Assembly (NCBI RefSeq): GCF_017876165.1
Contig: NZ_JAGINQ010000009.1
Span: forward strand, 62,001-126,000
Reading direction: 5' to 3'
DNA from: Azospirillum soli
GTDB taxonomy: Bacteria > Pseudomonadota > Alphaproteobacteria > Azospirillales > Azospirillaceae
DNA length: 64,000 bases
Shown one piece after another: positions 25,372 to 34,013 of the stretch. A program made the translations under genes and the position numbers. A model generated the notes under the pieces. It did no database searches. It was given only the letters and a program-made list of their open reading frames with translations, and had not been told where the DNA came from. Numbering within the stretch: position 1 is the stretch's first letter; every line of letters begins with the position of its first letter.

Positions 25372-27249
25372 ATGCCCAATTACGTGTCGTTTACCTCCGC
25401 TGGGGGATCAGCCACGCTCGACAACACGGATATTACTGGCTTCACCGCCATCGAGGTTCACTTTCAAACCACCTACAAGAAATACCAGCCGATTCTCAGC
25501 GCCATCTCCTATGGGTACATGGGCCAAAACGGCTATTTCTGTCTCTACCTGAAAGAAGGAAATCAAATCGGAGCCCGCTACTGGCATTACAGAACGGAGA
25601 ACGCAACCGCAAGCTGGACTCCGTCCGTAACCTTAACCGACGGCGAATGGCACCAGATCGCCGTCAGGCTGGAGAACGGCCAGCTCACCTTCTATGTGGA
25701 CGGCGTTCCGCAGACCTTGGACAAGAAGCTCCAGACGCAGCCTTTCTCACTTCCCATCGAGGTCGGCGGCAACATCGTCCTTGGAAACTTCAACTGGGAT
25801 CAAGGATCGGACCTCAACGGCAGCTTCCTTGGCAACATCACCGAGGTCCGCGTTTGGAATAACCGGCAGAACTTCGTGCCGACTCCCTTCGCTCCCGTCG
25901 GCCCCGATGCCGCGGGTCTGGTGAATTACTGGCCTTTCTGGAGCAACTACGGCAGCCGGGCCAAGAATCTCGATGTCGCCACGGCCGTCAGCAAGCCGAC
26001 GCCGGCAACGCTGAAGAACTGCACCCTCGCCTACTCCGCGTCGCAGATCTTCTACGATCCGTGGAACGAAGCCGTCCTCAACGCCCCGCTCCAGGCCTTC
26101 CCGTCCTTGAACGACGGGCTGCAGAGACTGGCGGTCCATGATCTGCTGAACCAGCTCGCCAAAAATGGGACCATTCAGGCTGCCGAGGCTGACCTGACGG
26201 CGTTCCGGACAAAGCTCTACCCGAATCCGGTGAAGATCACCCCCAGCACGCTGCCGTCCGCCATCGACCACGCCACCCCGAACACTCCCAACGGCAGTGA
26301 CGCCGCACTTTACGCCAACGCCTTCAATACGGTGAAGGAGCAGCTGCTCAAGGAGATTCACACCCTTCAGTCGGTTTATGAGTACGCCAACCTCGCCACC
26401 CAGTTCGCGAATTCCTACTACAACAACGTCTCCACGGCCCTGGCGAACGCTTATTCCGCCAACGTCGCGCCCCAGACGGCGTCGGTATCGGTCGATCTCG
26501 ACACCGGCTTGGAAATCTCCAAGGCGCTTATGGAATTCCTGCTGTGCGCCGTTGCCGCCCCGGTCCCCGCGCTGGCCGGCGAAGGCGCCTTGACCAACGG
26601 AAACGGAAACGAAGACGAGGAGGTGGAGCCCGGCGAAACCGGTTCGGCGGCGATGGCTCTGATCTTCGCCCTGATGCGCTTTGCCATTCCGAAAGACGAC
26701 TCGGCCAGCATCCTTTACGAGATGAACAAACGCCTGATCGGCACCTGCGCCACGCTGCGCACCAGCGTCATCTCCACCTACAACGATTACGTCGGCAACG
26801 TGAACTCGACTGCGGTCGCAATTGCCAAGGATTGGGGCAAGCTTTCCCTGCTCCACGATCATTCGGACGATTTCGCCTTCCCGTTCTACCCGCCCACAAG
26901 GCAGCTTCTGGACGGGGTGCTTCAAGCCAACGAAATCGCGTTCTGCAAATCGATCCTGCCGACCCAGTATGCCCGCTGGGAATTGGTGGATGTTCCCGGA
27001 AACGCGATGAAGGACATCCATTTCAACGGAGCCGACATTCTCGACCCGTATCTAAGCACGTTCAAGAACGAGGGCGGACACTGGAACTTCTACACCATCG
27101 CCAACTTCAACCGTGACCCGAACGTCAACGGCTTCACCTCGGCTCCGTCGCGAGAACTGGTGGACTTCCTCAAGAAACGCAGCGTGACCACCGACGATCT
27201 GCTGTGGCGCTGGCCGTTCGCTCAGAACATCTATCAACAGAAGATGTGA
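25372..27249 (+). CDS. LamG (concanavalin-like) domain protein with large helical C-terminal region
   Basis: The 625-residue protein starts at ATG 25372, 6 nt after AGGA, and has no signal peptide. Residues 1-185 form a LamG/concanavalin-type beta-sandwich ('LTDGEWHQIAVRLENGQLTF', 'GNITEVRVWNNRQN'), normally a carbohydrate-binding head. The rest is predicted helical and unrecognised. Two hydrophobic stretches, about 381-402 ('KALMEFLLCAVAAPVPALAG') and 423-441 ('SAAMALIFALMRFAIP'), flank an acidic linker ('GNEDEEVEPGETG'), like a membrane-inserting hairpin. Its lower GC, asparagine-rich composition and isolated position suggest horizontal gain. A secreted lectin-like or alpha-pore-forming toxin is possible but unproven. 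Confidence 0.8.
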   Translation: MPNYVSFTSAGGSATLDNTDITGFTAIEVHFQTTYKKYQPILSAISYGYMGQNGYFCLYLKEGNQIGARYWHYRTENATASWTPSVTLTDGEWHQIAVRLENGQLTFYVDGVPQTLDKKLQTQPFSLPIEVGGNIVLGNFNWDQGSDLNGSFLGNITEVRVWNNRQNFVPTPFAPVGPDAAGLVNYWPFWSNYGSRAKNLDVATAVSKPTPATLKNCTLAYSASQIFYDPWNEAVLNAPLQAFPSLNDGLQRLAVHDLLNQLAKNGTIQAAEADLTAFRTKLYPNPVKITPSTLPSAIDHATPNTPNGSDAALYANAFNTVKEQLLKEIHTLQSVYEYANLATQFANSYYNNVSTALANAYSANVAPQTASVSVDLDTGLEISKALMEFLLCAVAAPVPALAGEGALTNGNGNEDEEVEPGETGSAAMALIFALMRFAIPKDDSASILYEMNKRLIGTCATLRTSVISTYNDYVGNVNSTAVAIAKDWGKLSLLHDHSDDFAFPFYPPTRQLLDGVLQANEIAFCKSILPTQYARWELVDVPGNAMKDIHFNGADILDPYLSTFKNEGGHWNFYTIANFNRDPNVNGFTSAPSRELVDFLKKRSVTTDDLLWRWPFAQNIYQQKM

Positions 27250-27269
27250 CTGGGGCCGTAGCTTGCCCA

Positions 27270-27306
27270 TCTCCCTTATCCGCCGGGTCCCAGCGGATAA
27301 GGGAGA
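27270..27306. terminator. Perfect 14-bp stem-loop between convergent genes
   Basis: TCTCCCTTATCCGC (27270-27283) and GCGGATAAGGGAGA (27293-27306) are perfect complements around a 9-nt loop. It lies between the LamG gene and rsh, which converge. It probably serves both directions as a terminator, though no long U tract is present. Confidence 0.6.
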
Positions 27307-27326
27307 GGCTCTCAAAACCCCTGCGG

Positions 27327-29495
27327 TCAGCGCCCCCGCGCCCGGTCCACGGAGTTGATCGCGGGGGTCGCCCGCAACGCCGCCATGATGTTGGTCAGGT
27401 GCTTGGCGTCCTTCACGTCGATGTCGATCAGCAGCTCGAAGAAATCGGTGTTCCGGCTGGTGATCTTCAGATTCGTGATGTTGCCGCCGTTCTTGCCGAT
27501 GACCGTGGACAGCGTACCCAGCGATCCCGGTTCGTTGTTCACCACCAGCGTGATGCGGCCGACATGCTCTTCGGGGTTGTCGGGGCCGATGTCCCAGGCG
27601 ACGTCGATCCAGCGCTCCGGCGACTCGTGGAAGCTCTCCAGCGTTTCGCAGTCGATGGTGTGGATCGTCACGCCCTTGCCCGTCGTCACGATGCCGACGA
27701 TGCGGTCGCCCGGCAGCGGGTGGCAGCAGCGGGCGTAATGCACGGCCATCCCAGGGATCAGCCCCTTGATAGGCAGGGGCGAATCCTTGCCCTTGTGCTT
27801 GGGCTTCGGCTTCGGGATGGTGATCGCGTTCTTGTCGTCGCCTTCCTTCGGCGTCGGAACGTGCGGCTTGTGACCGGGGAAGACGGCGTGGAAGACCTCG
27901 CGGCCCGAATGCAGACCGGACCCGACGCTGGCCAGCAGATCCTCGGAACTCGGCTGCTGGAAGATCTTGATGACCCCGTCCAGCGCCTTTTCCGAGAACT
28001 CGTAGCCTTCCGCCTTGAACTGGCGTTGCAGGATCGCGCGGCCCAGTTCGACGTACTGCGCGCGCTGTTGGGTGCGCAGGAACTTGCGGATGCGCGCCCG
28101 CGCCTTGCCGGTGACGACGAAGCGCTCCCACCCCGGAACGGGCGTCTGCGCCTTCGACGTGATGATATCGACCTGATCGCCGTTCTGCAGCTGCGTGCGC
28201 AACGGCAGCATGCGCCCGTTGATCTTCGCGCCGACGCAATGGTCGCCGACCGCCGAGTGCACCGCGTAGGCGAAATCCACCGGAGTCGCCCCGCGCGGCA
28301 GCGCGATCAGATCGCCCTTGGGCGTGAAGCAGAACACCTGATCCTGGAACAGTTCCAGCTTGGTGTGCTCCAGGAACTCCTCGGGCTTCTGGGCGTGCTC
28401 CAGGATGTCCAGCAACTCGCGCAGCCAGCGGTATTCGCGGGCTCCGGTGCGCGGCTGGCCCTGCTTGTAGGCCCAATGGGCGGCAACGCCCAGCTCGCCG
28501 ATCTCGTGCATCTCGCGGGTGCGGATCTGCACCTCGATGCGGTTGCGCTCCGGGCCGATGACGCCGGTGTGCAGCGAGCGGTAGCCGTTCGGCTTGGGCG
28601 TGGAAATGTAGTCCTTGAAGCGCCCCGGCACGACCGGATAGTTGGCGTGGATGACGCCCAGCGCCTGATAGCATTCCGGCACCGTCTCGACCATGATCCG
28701 GAAGGCCATGATGTCGGACAGCTGTTCGAAGCTGACGTTCTTGCGCTGCAGCTTGCGCCAGATCGAATAAGCGGTCTTTTCGCGGCCCGTCACCGTCGCG
28801 TCGGGCAGTCCATCCGCCGCCAGCGTCTCGCGCAACTCGTCGATGATGCGCTGGACGCGGTTCTCGCCTTCCGACCGCAGGCGGGCCAACTGCGCCAGGA
28901 TGCTGTCGCGGGCGTCCGGGTTCAGCTCGGCGAACGCCAGATCCTCCAGCTCGTCCTTGACCTGGTGCATGCCGATGCGCTCGGCCAGCGGCGAGTAGAT
29001 CTCGATGGTCTCGCGGGCGATGCGCTTGCGCTTGTCCGGGTTCTTCAGGTGGAACAGCGTGCGCATGTTGTGCAGCCGATCGGCCAGCTTCACCAGGAGG
29101 ACGCGGATGTCCTCCGACATGGCCAGCACCAGCTTGCGGAAATTCTCCGCCTGCTTGGCCTGCTCGCTGTGCATCTCCAGCCGCGACAGCTTGGTCACGC
29201 CATCGACCAGCCGCGCGATTTCCTTGCCGAAGAGCTTCTCGATGTCCTCCAGCGTGGCGACCGTGTCCTCGACCGTGTCGTGCAGCAGCGCGGTCGCGAT
29301 GGTGCCGGCGTCCAGCTTCAGCTGGGTCAGGATGCCGGCGACCTCCAGCGGGTGGAGGAAGTAGGGATCGCCCGAGGCGCGGGTCTGCGACCCGTGCGCC
29401 TTCATGGAGAAGACATAGGCGCGGTTGAGCAAATCCTCGTCGGCCGAGGGGTCGTACGCCCGGACGCGTTCGACAAGCTCATATTGCCGGATCAT
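27327..29495 (-). CDS. rsh: Bifunctional (p)ppGpp synthetase/hydrolase
   Basis: The 722-residue RelA/SpoT homologue makes and degrades (p)ppGpp in the stringent response. The hydrolase HD domain is intact ('FLHPLEVAGIL', 'ATALLHDTVEDT' around 67-78, 'LADRLHNMRT' around 135), and the synthetase region has 'STPKPNGYRSLHTGV' around 300 and 'VQIRTREMHEIGELG'. TGS (about 385-450) and C-terminal ACT (about 645-720) domains follow. It appears to be the only long RSH here, as is usual in alphaproteobacteria. It lies downstream of rpoZ, separated by an intrinsic terminator. Confidence 0.97.
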   Translation of the reverse strand: MIRQYELVERVRAYDPSADEDLLNRAYVFSMKAHGSQTRASGDPYFLHPLEVAGILTQLKLDAGTIATALLHDTVEDTVATLEDIEKLFGKEIARLVDGVTKLSRLEMHSEQAKQAENFRKLVLAMSEDIRVLLVKLADRLHNMRTLFHLKNPDKRKRIARETIEIYSPLAERIGMHQVKDELEDLAFAELNPDARDSILAQLARLRSEGENRVQRIIDELRETLAADGLPDATVTGREKTAYSIWRKLQRKNVSFEQLSDIMAFRIMVETVPECYQALGVIHANYPVVPGRFKDYISTPKPNGYRSLHTGVIGPERNRIEVQIRTREMHEIGELGVAAHWAYKQGQPRTGAREYRWLRELLDILEHAQKPEEFLEHTKLELFQDQVFCFTPKGDLIALPRGATPVDFAYAVHSAVGDHCVGAKINGRMLPLRTQLQNGDQVDIITSKAQTPVPGWERFVVTGKARARIRKFLRTQQRAQYVELGRAILQRQFKAEGYEFSEKALDGVIKIFQQPSSEDLLASVGSGLHSGREVFHAVFPGHKPHVPTPKEGDDKNAITIPKPKPKHKGKDSPLPIKGLIPGMAVHYARCCHPLPGDRIVGIVTTGKGVTIHTIDCETLESFHESPERWIDVAWDIGPDNPEEHVGRITLVVNNEPGSLGTLSTVIGKNGGNITNLKITSRNTDFFELLIDIDVKDAKHLTNIMAALRATPAINSVDRARGR

Positions 29496-29539
29496 GCCAC
29501 CGGACCCGGCGCACCAAGCGCCTTGTTAGCGTTGAGACG

Positions 29540-29561
29540 AAAAGGGGGCCTTTCGGCCCCC
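29540..29561 (-). terminator. Intrinsic terminator after rpoZ
   Basis: On the minus strand GGGGGCC (29561-29555) and GGCCCCC (29550-29544) form a 7-bp stem with a GAAA loop, followed by TTTT. It lies 23 nt after the rpoZ stop and 45 nt before the rsh start, so it would limit read-through from rpoZ into rsh. Confidence 0.75.
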
Positions 29562-29583
29562 GTACCCTCGCGAGCGGCCAGGA

Positions 29584-30030
29584 TCAGATGTCCCCGTCGG
29601 CATCGCGCCCGACGACATCATCCTCCGTCATGCCGAAGGCGGCCTCGGGGTCGCCGTCCATGTCGGAGAGCATGTCCTCGCCTTCGCCGACCTCTTCGGC
29701 CTCGCTCATGCCGTCCTCGTCGTCCAGCGAGTTGTCGCTGCGCGCGGCCCAGTCGTGCTCGCCGGCCATCAGCTCGACGATCTCTTCCTCGGGCTCGTCC
29801 GGCTCGACGTGCTTCTGGTGGCCCTTGATCAGGGAGTTCTTCAGGTGATCGAGCGACACCGTCTCGTCCGCGATCTCGCGCAGGGCAACGACGGGGTTCT
29901 TGTCGTTGTCGCGGTCGATCGACAGCGGAGCGCCGGACGCGACTTCACGCGCGCGCTGGGCCGCCATCATCACCAGCTCAAACCGGTTCGGAACCTTGAG
30001 GACGCAATCTTCGACGGTAACGCGGGCCAT
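29584..30030 (-). CDS. rpoZ: RNA polymerase omega subunit
   Basis: Omega helps fold and hold beta-prime in RNA polymerase and carries a (p)ppGpp binding site in proteobacteria. The start ATG at 30030 gives '[20 protein letters not shown]', the conserved N-terminus, followed by '[11 protein letters not shown]' and '[14 protein letters not shown]'. From about residue 85 on it has an acidic tail ('[18 protein letters not shown]', '[15 protein letters not shown]') that extends the protein to 148 residues, against about 90 in E. coli. Being upstream of rsh matches the rpoZ-spoT pairing of many proteobacteria. Confidence 0.95.
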   Translation of the reverse strand: MARVTVEDCVLKVPNRFELVMMAAQRAREVASGAPLSIDRDNDKNPVVALREIADETVSLDHLKNSLIKGHQKHVEPDEPEEEIVELMAGEHDWAARSDNSLDDEDGMSEAEEVGEGEDMLSDMDGDPEAAFGMTEDDVVGRDADGDI

Positions 30031-30228
30031 ACCAAACCAACTCCGGGATCTGCGAAGGCATTTGAATATATTGATCGGCCAGCGTCGGCGCAAGCGCTTA
30101 GAACCTGAATCGGACCCGCCCGCCGTACTCCGCCCGCACCCGCAGCCGCAAATCCGCCCCCTTGCTCCGGCGAAGACGACACCCTAGTTTCTACATCTGG
30201 CGCACCGCAATTTCGCGTACGCCGAAGA

Positions 30229-30234
30229 TATAAT
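30229..30234 (+). promoter_or_regulatory. TATAAT -10 element before the NYN gene
   Basis: A perfect TATAAT lies 28 bp before the TTG start within an AT-rich stretch ('gaagatataatacaatc'). The -35 region 17 bp upstream ('cgcaat') is weak, so this is only a candidate sigma70-type promoter. Confidence 0.4.
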
Positions 30235-30261
30235 ACAATCACTTGTAGAAGGAATACGACA

Positions 30262-30921
30262 TTGGAACGCAATGCAACTTTGCCGAAGGATGTTACAAAA
30301 CTTTTTTATAAAGAAGAACGACTGGCAATGTTCATCGACGGCGCGAATTTGTACGCCGCCGCCCGCGCTCTCGGCTTCGACATCGATTACAAGCGGCTTC
30401 GCGACGGCTTCGCTTCCGAAGGGCGGCTGATGCGCGCCTTTTATTACACCGCCCTTGTCGAGGATCAGGAGTATTCGCCGATCCGGCCGCTGGTCGACTG
30501 GCTGGACTACAACGGCTACACGATGGTGACCAAGCCGACCAAGGAATTCACCGACGCGTCCGGCCGCCGCAAGATCAAGGGCAACATGGACATCGAACTC
30601 GCCATCGACGTCATGGAGATGGCCGAGCATGTCGATCACATCCTGCTCTTCTCCGGCGACGGCGACTTCCGCCGGCTGGTCGAGGCGGTTCAGCGCAAGG
30701 GCGTGCGCGTCAGCGTCATCAGCACCGTGCGCTCCCAGCCCCCGATGGTCGCGGACGAGTTGCGCCGTCAGGCCGACAACTTCATCGAGCTTCAGGACCT
30801 CGCCCCCAGCATCGCCCGCGTCCATCATCACCGCGACCCGGTGATGAACGCCGGCGGCATGGGCGGTGGGATGGGCGGCGGTCACGACCAGGGACCGAAC
30901 GGCCTCTACGACAACGTCTGA
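30262..30921 (+). CDS. NYN-domain (LabA/DUF88-like) protein
   Basis: NYN domains have a PIN-like fold, and members are predicted or shown RNases or RNA-binding proteins. The 219 residues show the acidic motifs 'MFIDGANLYAAAR' (23-35), 'NMDIELAIDVMEMA' (around 113) and 'LFSGDGDFRRLVE' (around 128-140), which form the predicted metal site. The tail is glycine- and histidine-rich. The TTG at 30262 is chosen because AAGGA lies 8 nt upstream and the conserved 'FYKEERLAMF' precedes the first internal ATG (30328). It is divergent from rpoZ. Confidence 0.88.
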   Translation: MERNATLPKDVTKLFYKEERLAMFIDGANLYAAARALGFDIDYKRLRDGFASEGRLMRAFYYTALVEDQEYSPIRPLVDWLDYNGYTMVTKPTKEFTDASGRRKIKGNMDIELAIDVMEMAEHVDHILLFSGDGDFRRLVEAVQRKGVRVSVISTVRSQPPMVADELRRQADNFIELQDLAPSIARVHHHRDPVMNAGGMGGGMGGGHDQGPNGLYDNV

Positions 30922-30954
30922 TCCCGCACCGGCGCGGCGCTGAAACGATTGGGA

Positions 30955-31977
30955 TTAGCGCCGCGCCAGCGCCGGCTTCAACGCCTTGGCCGGCAGCGCG
31001 AACATCATCATGTAGGTGCGCTGGAGCGCGCTGCGGTTGTCGTCGGACACGATATAGACCATCGTCTCCTCATCCGGCCCCGGCCGCACCGCGATCCCTT
31101 CGAAGTTGTCCACCAGCAGCGGCGGTTCCAGCCGTGCCAGCTCCACACCATCTATGACCGCGCCCGGCCGCAACGCGTCGGCCGGCACATGAACGATTCG
31201 CGCCGCCCAGCCGCCCAGCAGAGACACGTATCGTTCCAGAACCAGCGCGCTCCCGTCCGGCAGCGGCGCCGCCCCGGTCGGGCGGAATCGCGGCGCCGTC
31301 CGGTAGGTCAGCGCCTGCCAGTCGCCGCGCGCCTTCAGCCCCGCTTTGCCGATCCAGGCGCGGTGCTCCACGACTCCGTCGTCATTGCCTTCCTCGATCA
31401 CCAGCAGCCGCCCATTCGCCAGGGCGGCCATCGCCTCCGGCCCGCCGTTGGGCGGCGCGTCCTCCAGCCCCGGCGGGGTGGGCAAGGGCGCCGGTTCGCC
31501 TTCCGGACGCTCCGGGCCGGAGCGGTAGCGCAGAATGCGGTGATTCCGTTCGAAGGACACCAGCCAGGAACCATCGACCAACCGCGCCAGCTCCTCTGAA
31601 TCGTTCATGCGGCCCGTTCGCCCCTTGCGCTCATCAAGCGGCAGATCCCGTGCCGCGAAGTCGCCGGCCCCGACCAGCTGTCCCGCCGCGTCGTAGGCCA
31701 GCCGGCCCGTCAGCGTCCGTCCATTGTCGCTGATCGCCACAAAGCGGTTGCCGTCGCCGCTCACCCATAAGCCGGACAGCCCACCCACGCCGCCGCCGTC
31801 GGGCAGCTCGATAGCCCCTCGAAAGTGCAGGGCGCCGACCTCCGCCGCCTCTGGGCGCTGCTTGTCGAGCGCCACCGGGAAAGCGCGCTTCGATTCGCCA
31901 ACACCGGCCGCCGCGACGCAGCCGCCGGCCACCGCCAGCACGGCCAGAACGGAAATTGTCAGATTTCTCATGCGCAT
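30955..31977 (-). CDS. Esterase-like/phytase-like exported protein (PF13449 type)
   Basis: A beta-propeller type protein of about 341 residues with an N-terminal signal containing 'LAVLAVAGGC', so it may be lipid-anchored at that cysteine. The mature part has propeller features of the phytase-like esterase family: 'GGLSGLWVSGDGNRFVAISDNG', 'NDSEELARLVDGSWLVSFER', 'GPEAMAALANGRLLVIEE' and 'DNFEGIAVRPG'. The start is uncertain; ATGs at 32001, 31977 and 31971 are possible and none has a clear ribosome site. The substrate is unknown. Confidence 0.8.
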   Translation of the reverse strand: MRMRNLTISVLAVLAVAGGCVAAAGVGESKRAFPVALDKQRPEAAEVGALHFRGAIELPDGGGVGGLSGLWVSGDGNRFVAISDNGRTLTGRLAYDAAGQLVGAGDFAARDLPLDERKGRTGRMNDSEELARLVDGSWLVSFERNHRILRYRSGPERPEGEPAPLPTPPGLEDAPPNGGPEAMAALANGRLLVIEEGNDDGVVEHRAWIGKAGLKARGDWQALTYRTAPRFRPTGAAPLPDGSALVLERYVSLLGGWAARIVHVPADALRPGAVIDGVELARLEPPLLVDNFEGIAVRPGPDEETMVYIVSDDNRSALQRTYMMMFALPAKALKPALARR

Positions 31978-32185
31978 GAAGGCCACTGAAGCACGGCCCA
32001 TCCGATCTGGAAATGCCTTTTCGGGCGTGCCACATCATGTCGAGGCCATAGGCCCCCTGCCCCGCCCGGCCGGAGGATCTATGCGCCCCGAGGTACTTCC
32101 TCAGAACCAATCCGAGAGCGGGGGGAAGCGCATAAATTGTTCTCGACCTTGTAGAACTCGTCCCGTCCGAACAGAGATTCGCGTG

Positions 32186-32878
32186 ATGTCGATGCCCCCC
32201 CGGCACCAGCCGGCCGCCCTGCCCCCGGATCGTCCCGCCACCGGTCCGGACGCGCCGGAGGACCCGCTCGCCCTCCGCATCCGGGAGCTGGAATCCGAAC
32301 TGCGCGAGCTTCAGCACCGCGCCAAGAACAGCCTGCAGCTGGTCATCAGCCTGCTGAAGCTCCAGGCCGGCCGCATCCGCGATCCGGACGCCCGCGCCGC
32401 CTACGAACAGACGCTGGTGCGAATCGAGGCGTTGGCCATCCTCTATCGGCAGCTGCACGAATCCGGCTCGGGCACCCACGTCGGCCTGCAACACTATGTC
32501 GAGGCCCTGGCCGACGCGGTGAAGCACGGCACGCCCGGCGGTCTCGCCAACGTCCCCATCGAGATCAAGTCCGACCCGATCCAGATCGGCCTTTACGAGG
32601 CGATGCCGCTTGGCCTCATCATCGCCGAACTGCTGACCAGCAGCCTGCATCACGCCTATCCGGAGCAGGGCTGGATCCGCATCAGCGTGACGCAGGAAAC
32701 CAGCAGCCGCGCCCGATTGACCGTGGAGGACAACGGCCGCGCCCTGCCCGCCGGCTTCGACACCACGGCAGAAGACGGCCTGATGCTGGCCGAGGCGCTT
32801 GCCGCGCAGTTGGGCGACACCCTGTCCACCGACAGCGACGCCGCCGGCACCACCGCCAGCGTCAGCTTCCCGATTTAG
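32186..32878 (+). CDS. Cytoplasmic HisKA_2-type sensor histidine kinase
   Basis: The 230-residue protein has no membrane segment or recognisable sensor domain. The phosphoacceptor box 'LQHRAKNSLQLVISLLKLQ' begins around residue 42 (His 44) and is of the HisKA_2 type. A degenerate HATPase follows: 'MPLGLIIAELLTSSLHHAYP' (N box with threonine/serine where asparagine is usual), 'LTVEDNGRALPAG' and 'GTTASVSFP'. HisKA_2/HWE kinases are the usual partners of PhyR regulators, so this one may act on PhyR or another response regulator. The start ATG at 32186 has a weak ribosome site. Confidence 0.8.
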   Translation: MSMPPRHQPAALPPDRPATGPDAPEDPLALRIRELESELRELQHRAKNSLQLVISLLKLQAGRIRDPDARAAYEQTLVRIEALAILYRQLHESGSGTHVGLQHYVEALADAVKHGTPGGLANVPIEIKSDPIQIGLYEAMPLGLIIAELLTSSLHHAYPEQGWIRISVTQETSSRARLTVEDNGRALPAGFDTTAEDGLMLAEALAAQLGDTLSTDSDAAGTTASVSFPI

Positions 32879-32887
32879 CGTATCCCT

Positions 32888-33253
32888 TCAGGGGTGGTCG
32901 TGATGGTCATGCGGGTGTTCGGGCGCCGGGGCAGCCTTCACCGTTCCAGCGAAATAGTCCCGGATCGCCTGAACGGGATCGGTTTCCACCGTCGTCACCG
33001 GCTCGATGCCGCGCCGCCGCATGTGATTGATGAAGCCCTGCCCCGAAGAGCCGGTCACCACCACCTGAACCTCGTCGATCGGGTGCGGACGGCCGTCGCC
33101 GGCCACATGCAGCACCTCGTCCTCGCCCAGCTCGATACGCTTGACCTCGACGGGCACGCCGCCGGCCTCGGCCTCCAGCACCAGAAAGCGCCGGGCGCGT
33201 CCCCCGTGGGTGGCGATGGTTCGGAAATCCTGGGTGGCGACGGCGAACTTCAT
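32888..33253 (-). CDS. NifX/NifB-C-terminal-like Fe-Mo cofactor-binding domain protein
   Basis: The 121-residue protein is a single Di-nitro/FeMo-cofactor-binding fold (PF02579 type): 'MKFAVATQDFRTIATHGGRARRF' at the start, 'VVVTGSSGQGFINHMRRRGI' in the middle and 'ETDPVQAIRDYFAGT' near the end. A C-terminal histidine-rich tail 'EHPHDHHDHP' could bind Ni, Zn or another metal. Related proteins bind nitrogenase cofactor precursors, but stand-alone copies occur widely with unknown roles, and no nif gene is nearby. Confidence 0.85.
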   Translation of the reverse strand: MKFAVATQDFRTIATHGGRARRFLVLEAEAGGVPVEVKRIELGEDEVLHVAGDGRPHPIDEVQVVVTGSSGQGFINHMRRRGIEPVTTVETDPVQAIRDYFAGTVKAAPAPEHPHDHHDHP

Positions 33254-33329
33254 GCGGCATCTCCCTCATGGCGTGCACGCCACCGTGGCACGACGGATTG
33301 TCGTGCACACTGAGGGAAATCAATGAAGG

Positions 33330-33851
33330 TCAGAGGATGTCGGTTTCGTCGGAGCGGATGACGTCCGTCCACTTGCGCTCCAGCCGGCGCAGCGTGCGGT
33401 AGGTCACCTCGAAATCCTGAGTGTCGTCGTCGGTGCGGATCAGCCCCTCGGAATGCAGCGAGGCCATGCGGCGCAGCTGCTCGCACAGCTCCGTGCCCTT
33501 GGCCGACAGCTTCAGGCGGGCGGCGCGCTTGTCGCGCGGCGAGGCGGAGCGGTCCACATAGCCCGTATCCACCAGCTGCTTCAGATTGTACGACGCGTTG
33601 GAGCCCAGATAGTAGCCGCGCTCGATCAGGTCGCGCACGCTGATCTCTCCGTTGGAGATGTTCAGCAGCATCATCACCTGCACCGGACTGATGTCGTCGA
33701 TGCCGATGCGGCCCAATTCGATCCGCAGCACGTCCAAGAATCGGCGGTGCATCCTTTCGATGATGCGGGCCACCTCATGATACATCTGGGTGGCCGTCGC
33801 CTTGTCCTTGCGCGCGGCGTCTTCGTTCTGTGGCTGGGCGAGCGTGGACAT
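33330..33851 (-). CDS. MarR/LdtR-like winged-helix regulator
   Basis: From ATG at 33851 the protein has 173 residues. Its core 'ISVRDLIERGYYLGSNASYNLKQLVDTGYV' is the recognition helix and wing region, followed by the 'SPRDKRAARLKLSAKG' signature. The architecture resembles LdtR, a MarR-family regulator of cell wall L,D-transpeptidase genes in Rhizobiales, but no such gene is next to it. An upstream GTG start at 33905 is possible. Ligand and targets are unknown. Confidence 0.85.
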   Translation of the reverse strand: MSTLAQPQNEDAARKDKATATQMYHEVARIIERMHRRFLDVLRIELGRIGIDDISPVQVMMLLNISNGEISVRDLIERGYYLGSNASYNLKQLVDTGYVDRSASPRDKRAARLKLSAKGTELCEQLRRMASLHSEGLIRTDDDTQDFEVTYRTLRRLERKWTDVIRSDETDIL

Positions 33852-34013
33852 GGGTCTTTGGTTCTTCTTTGATGGCTCTGGAACCGCCTTCTTCAAGCAA
33901 ATCACCCTAGGGAGCTAACTGTTTAAGATATGTTAACTCTGAGGGGCGAAAGTGCCGGCCGTCCGCAACACTCTCCGCCCTGCCTCTCATCAGGCCATCA
34001 TCGACGGTTGCGC

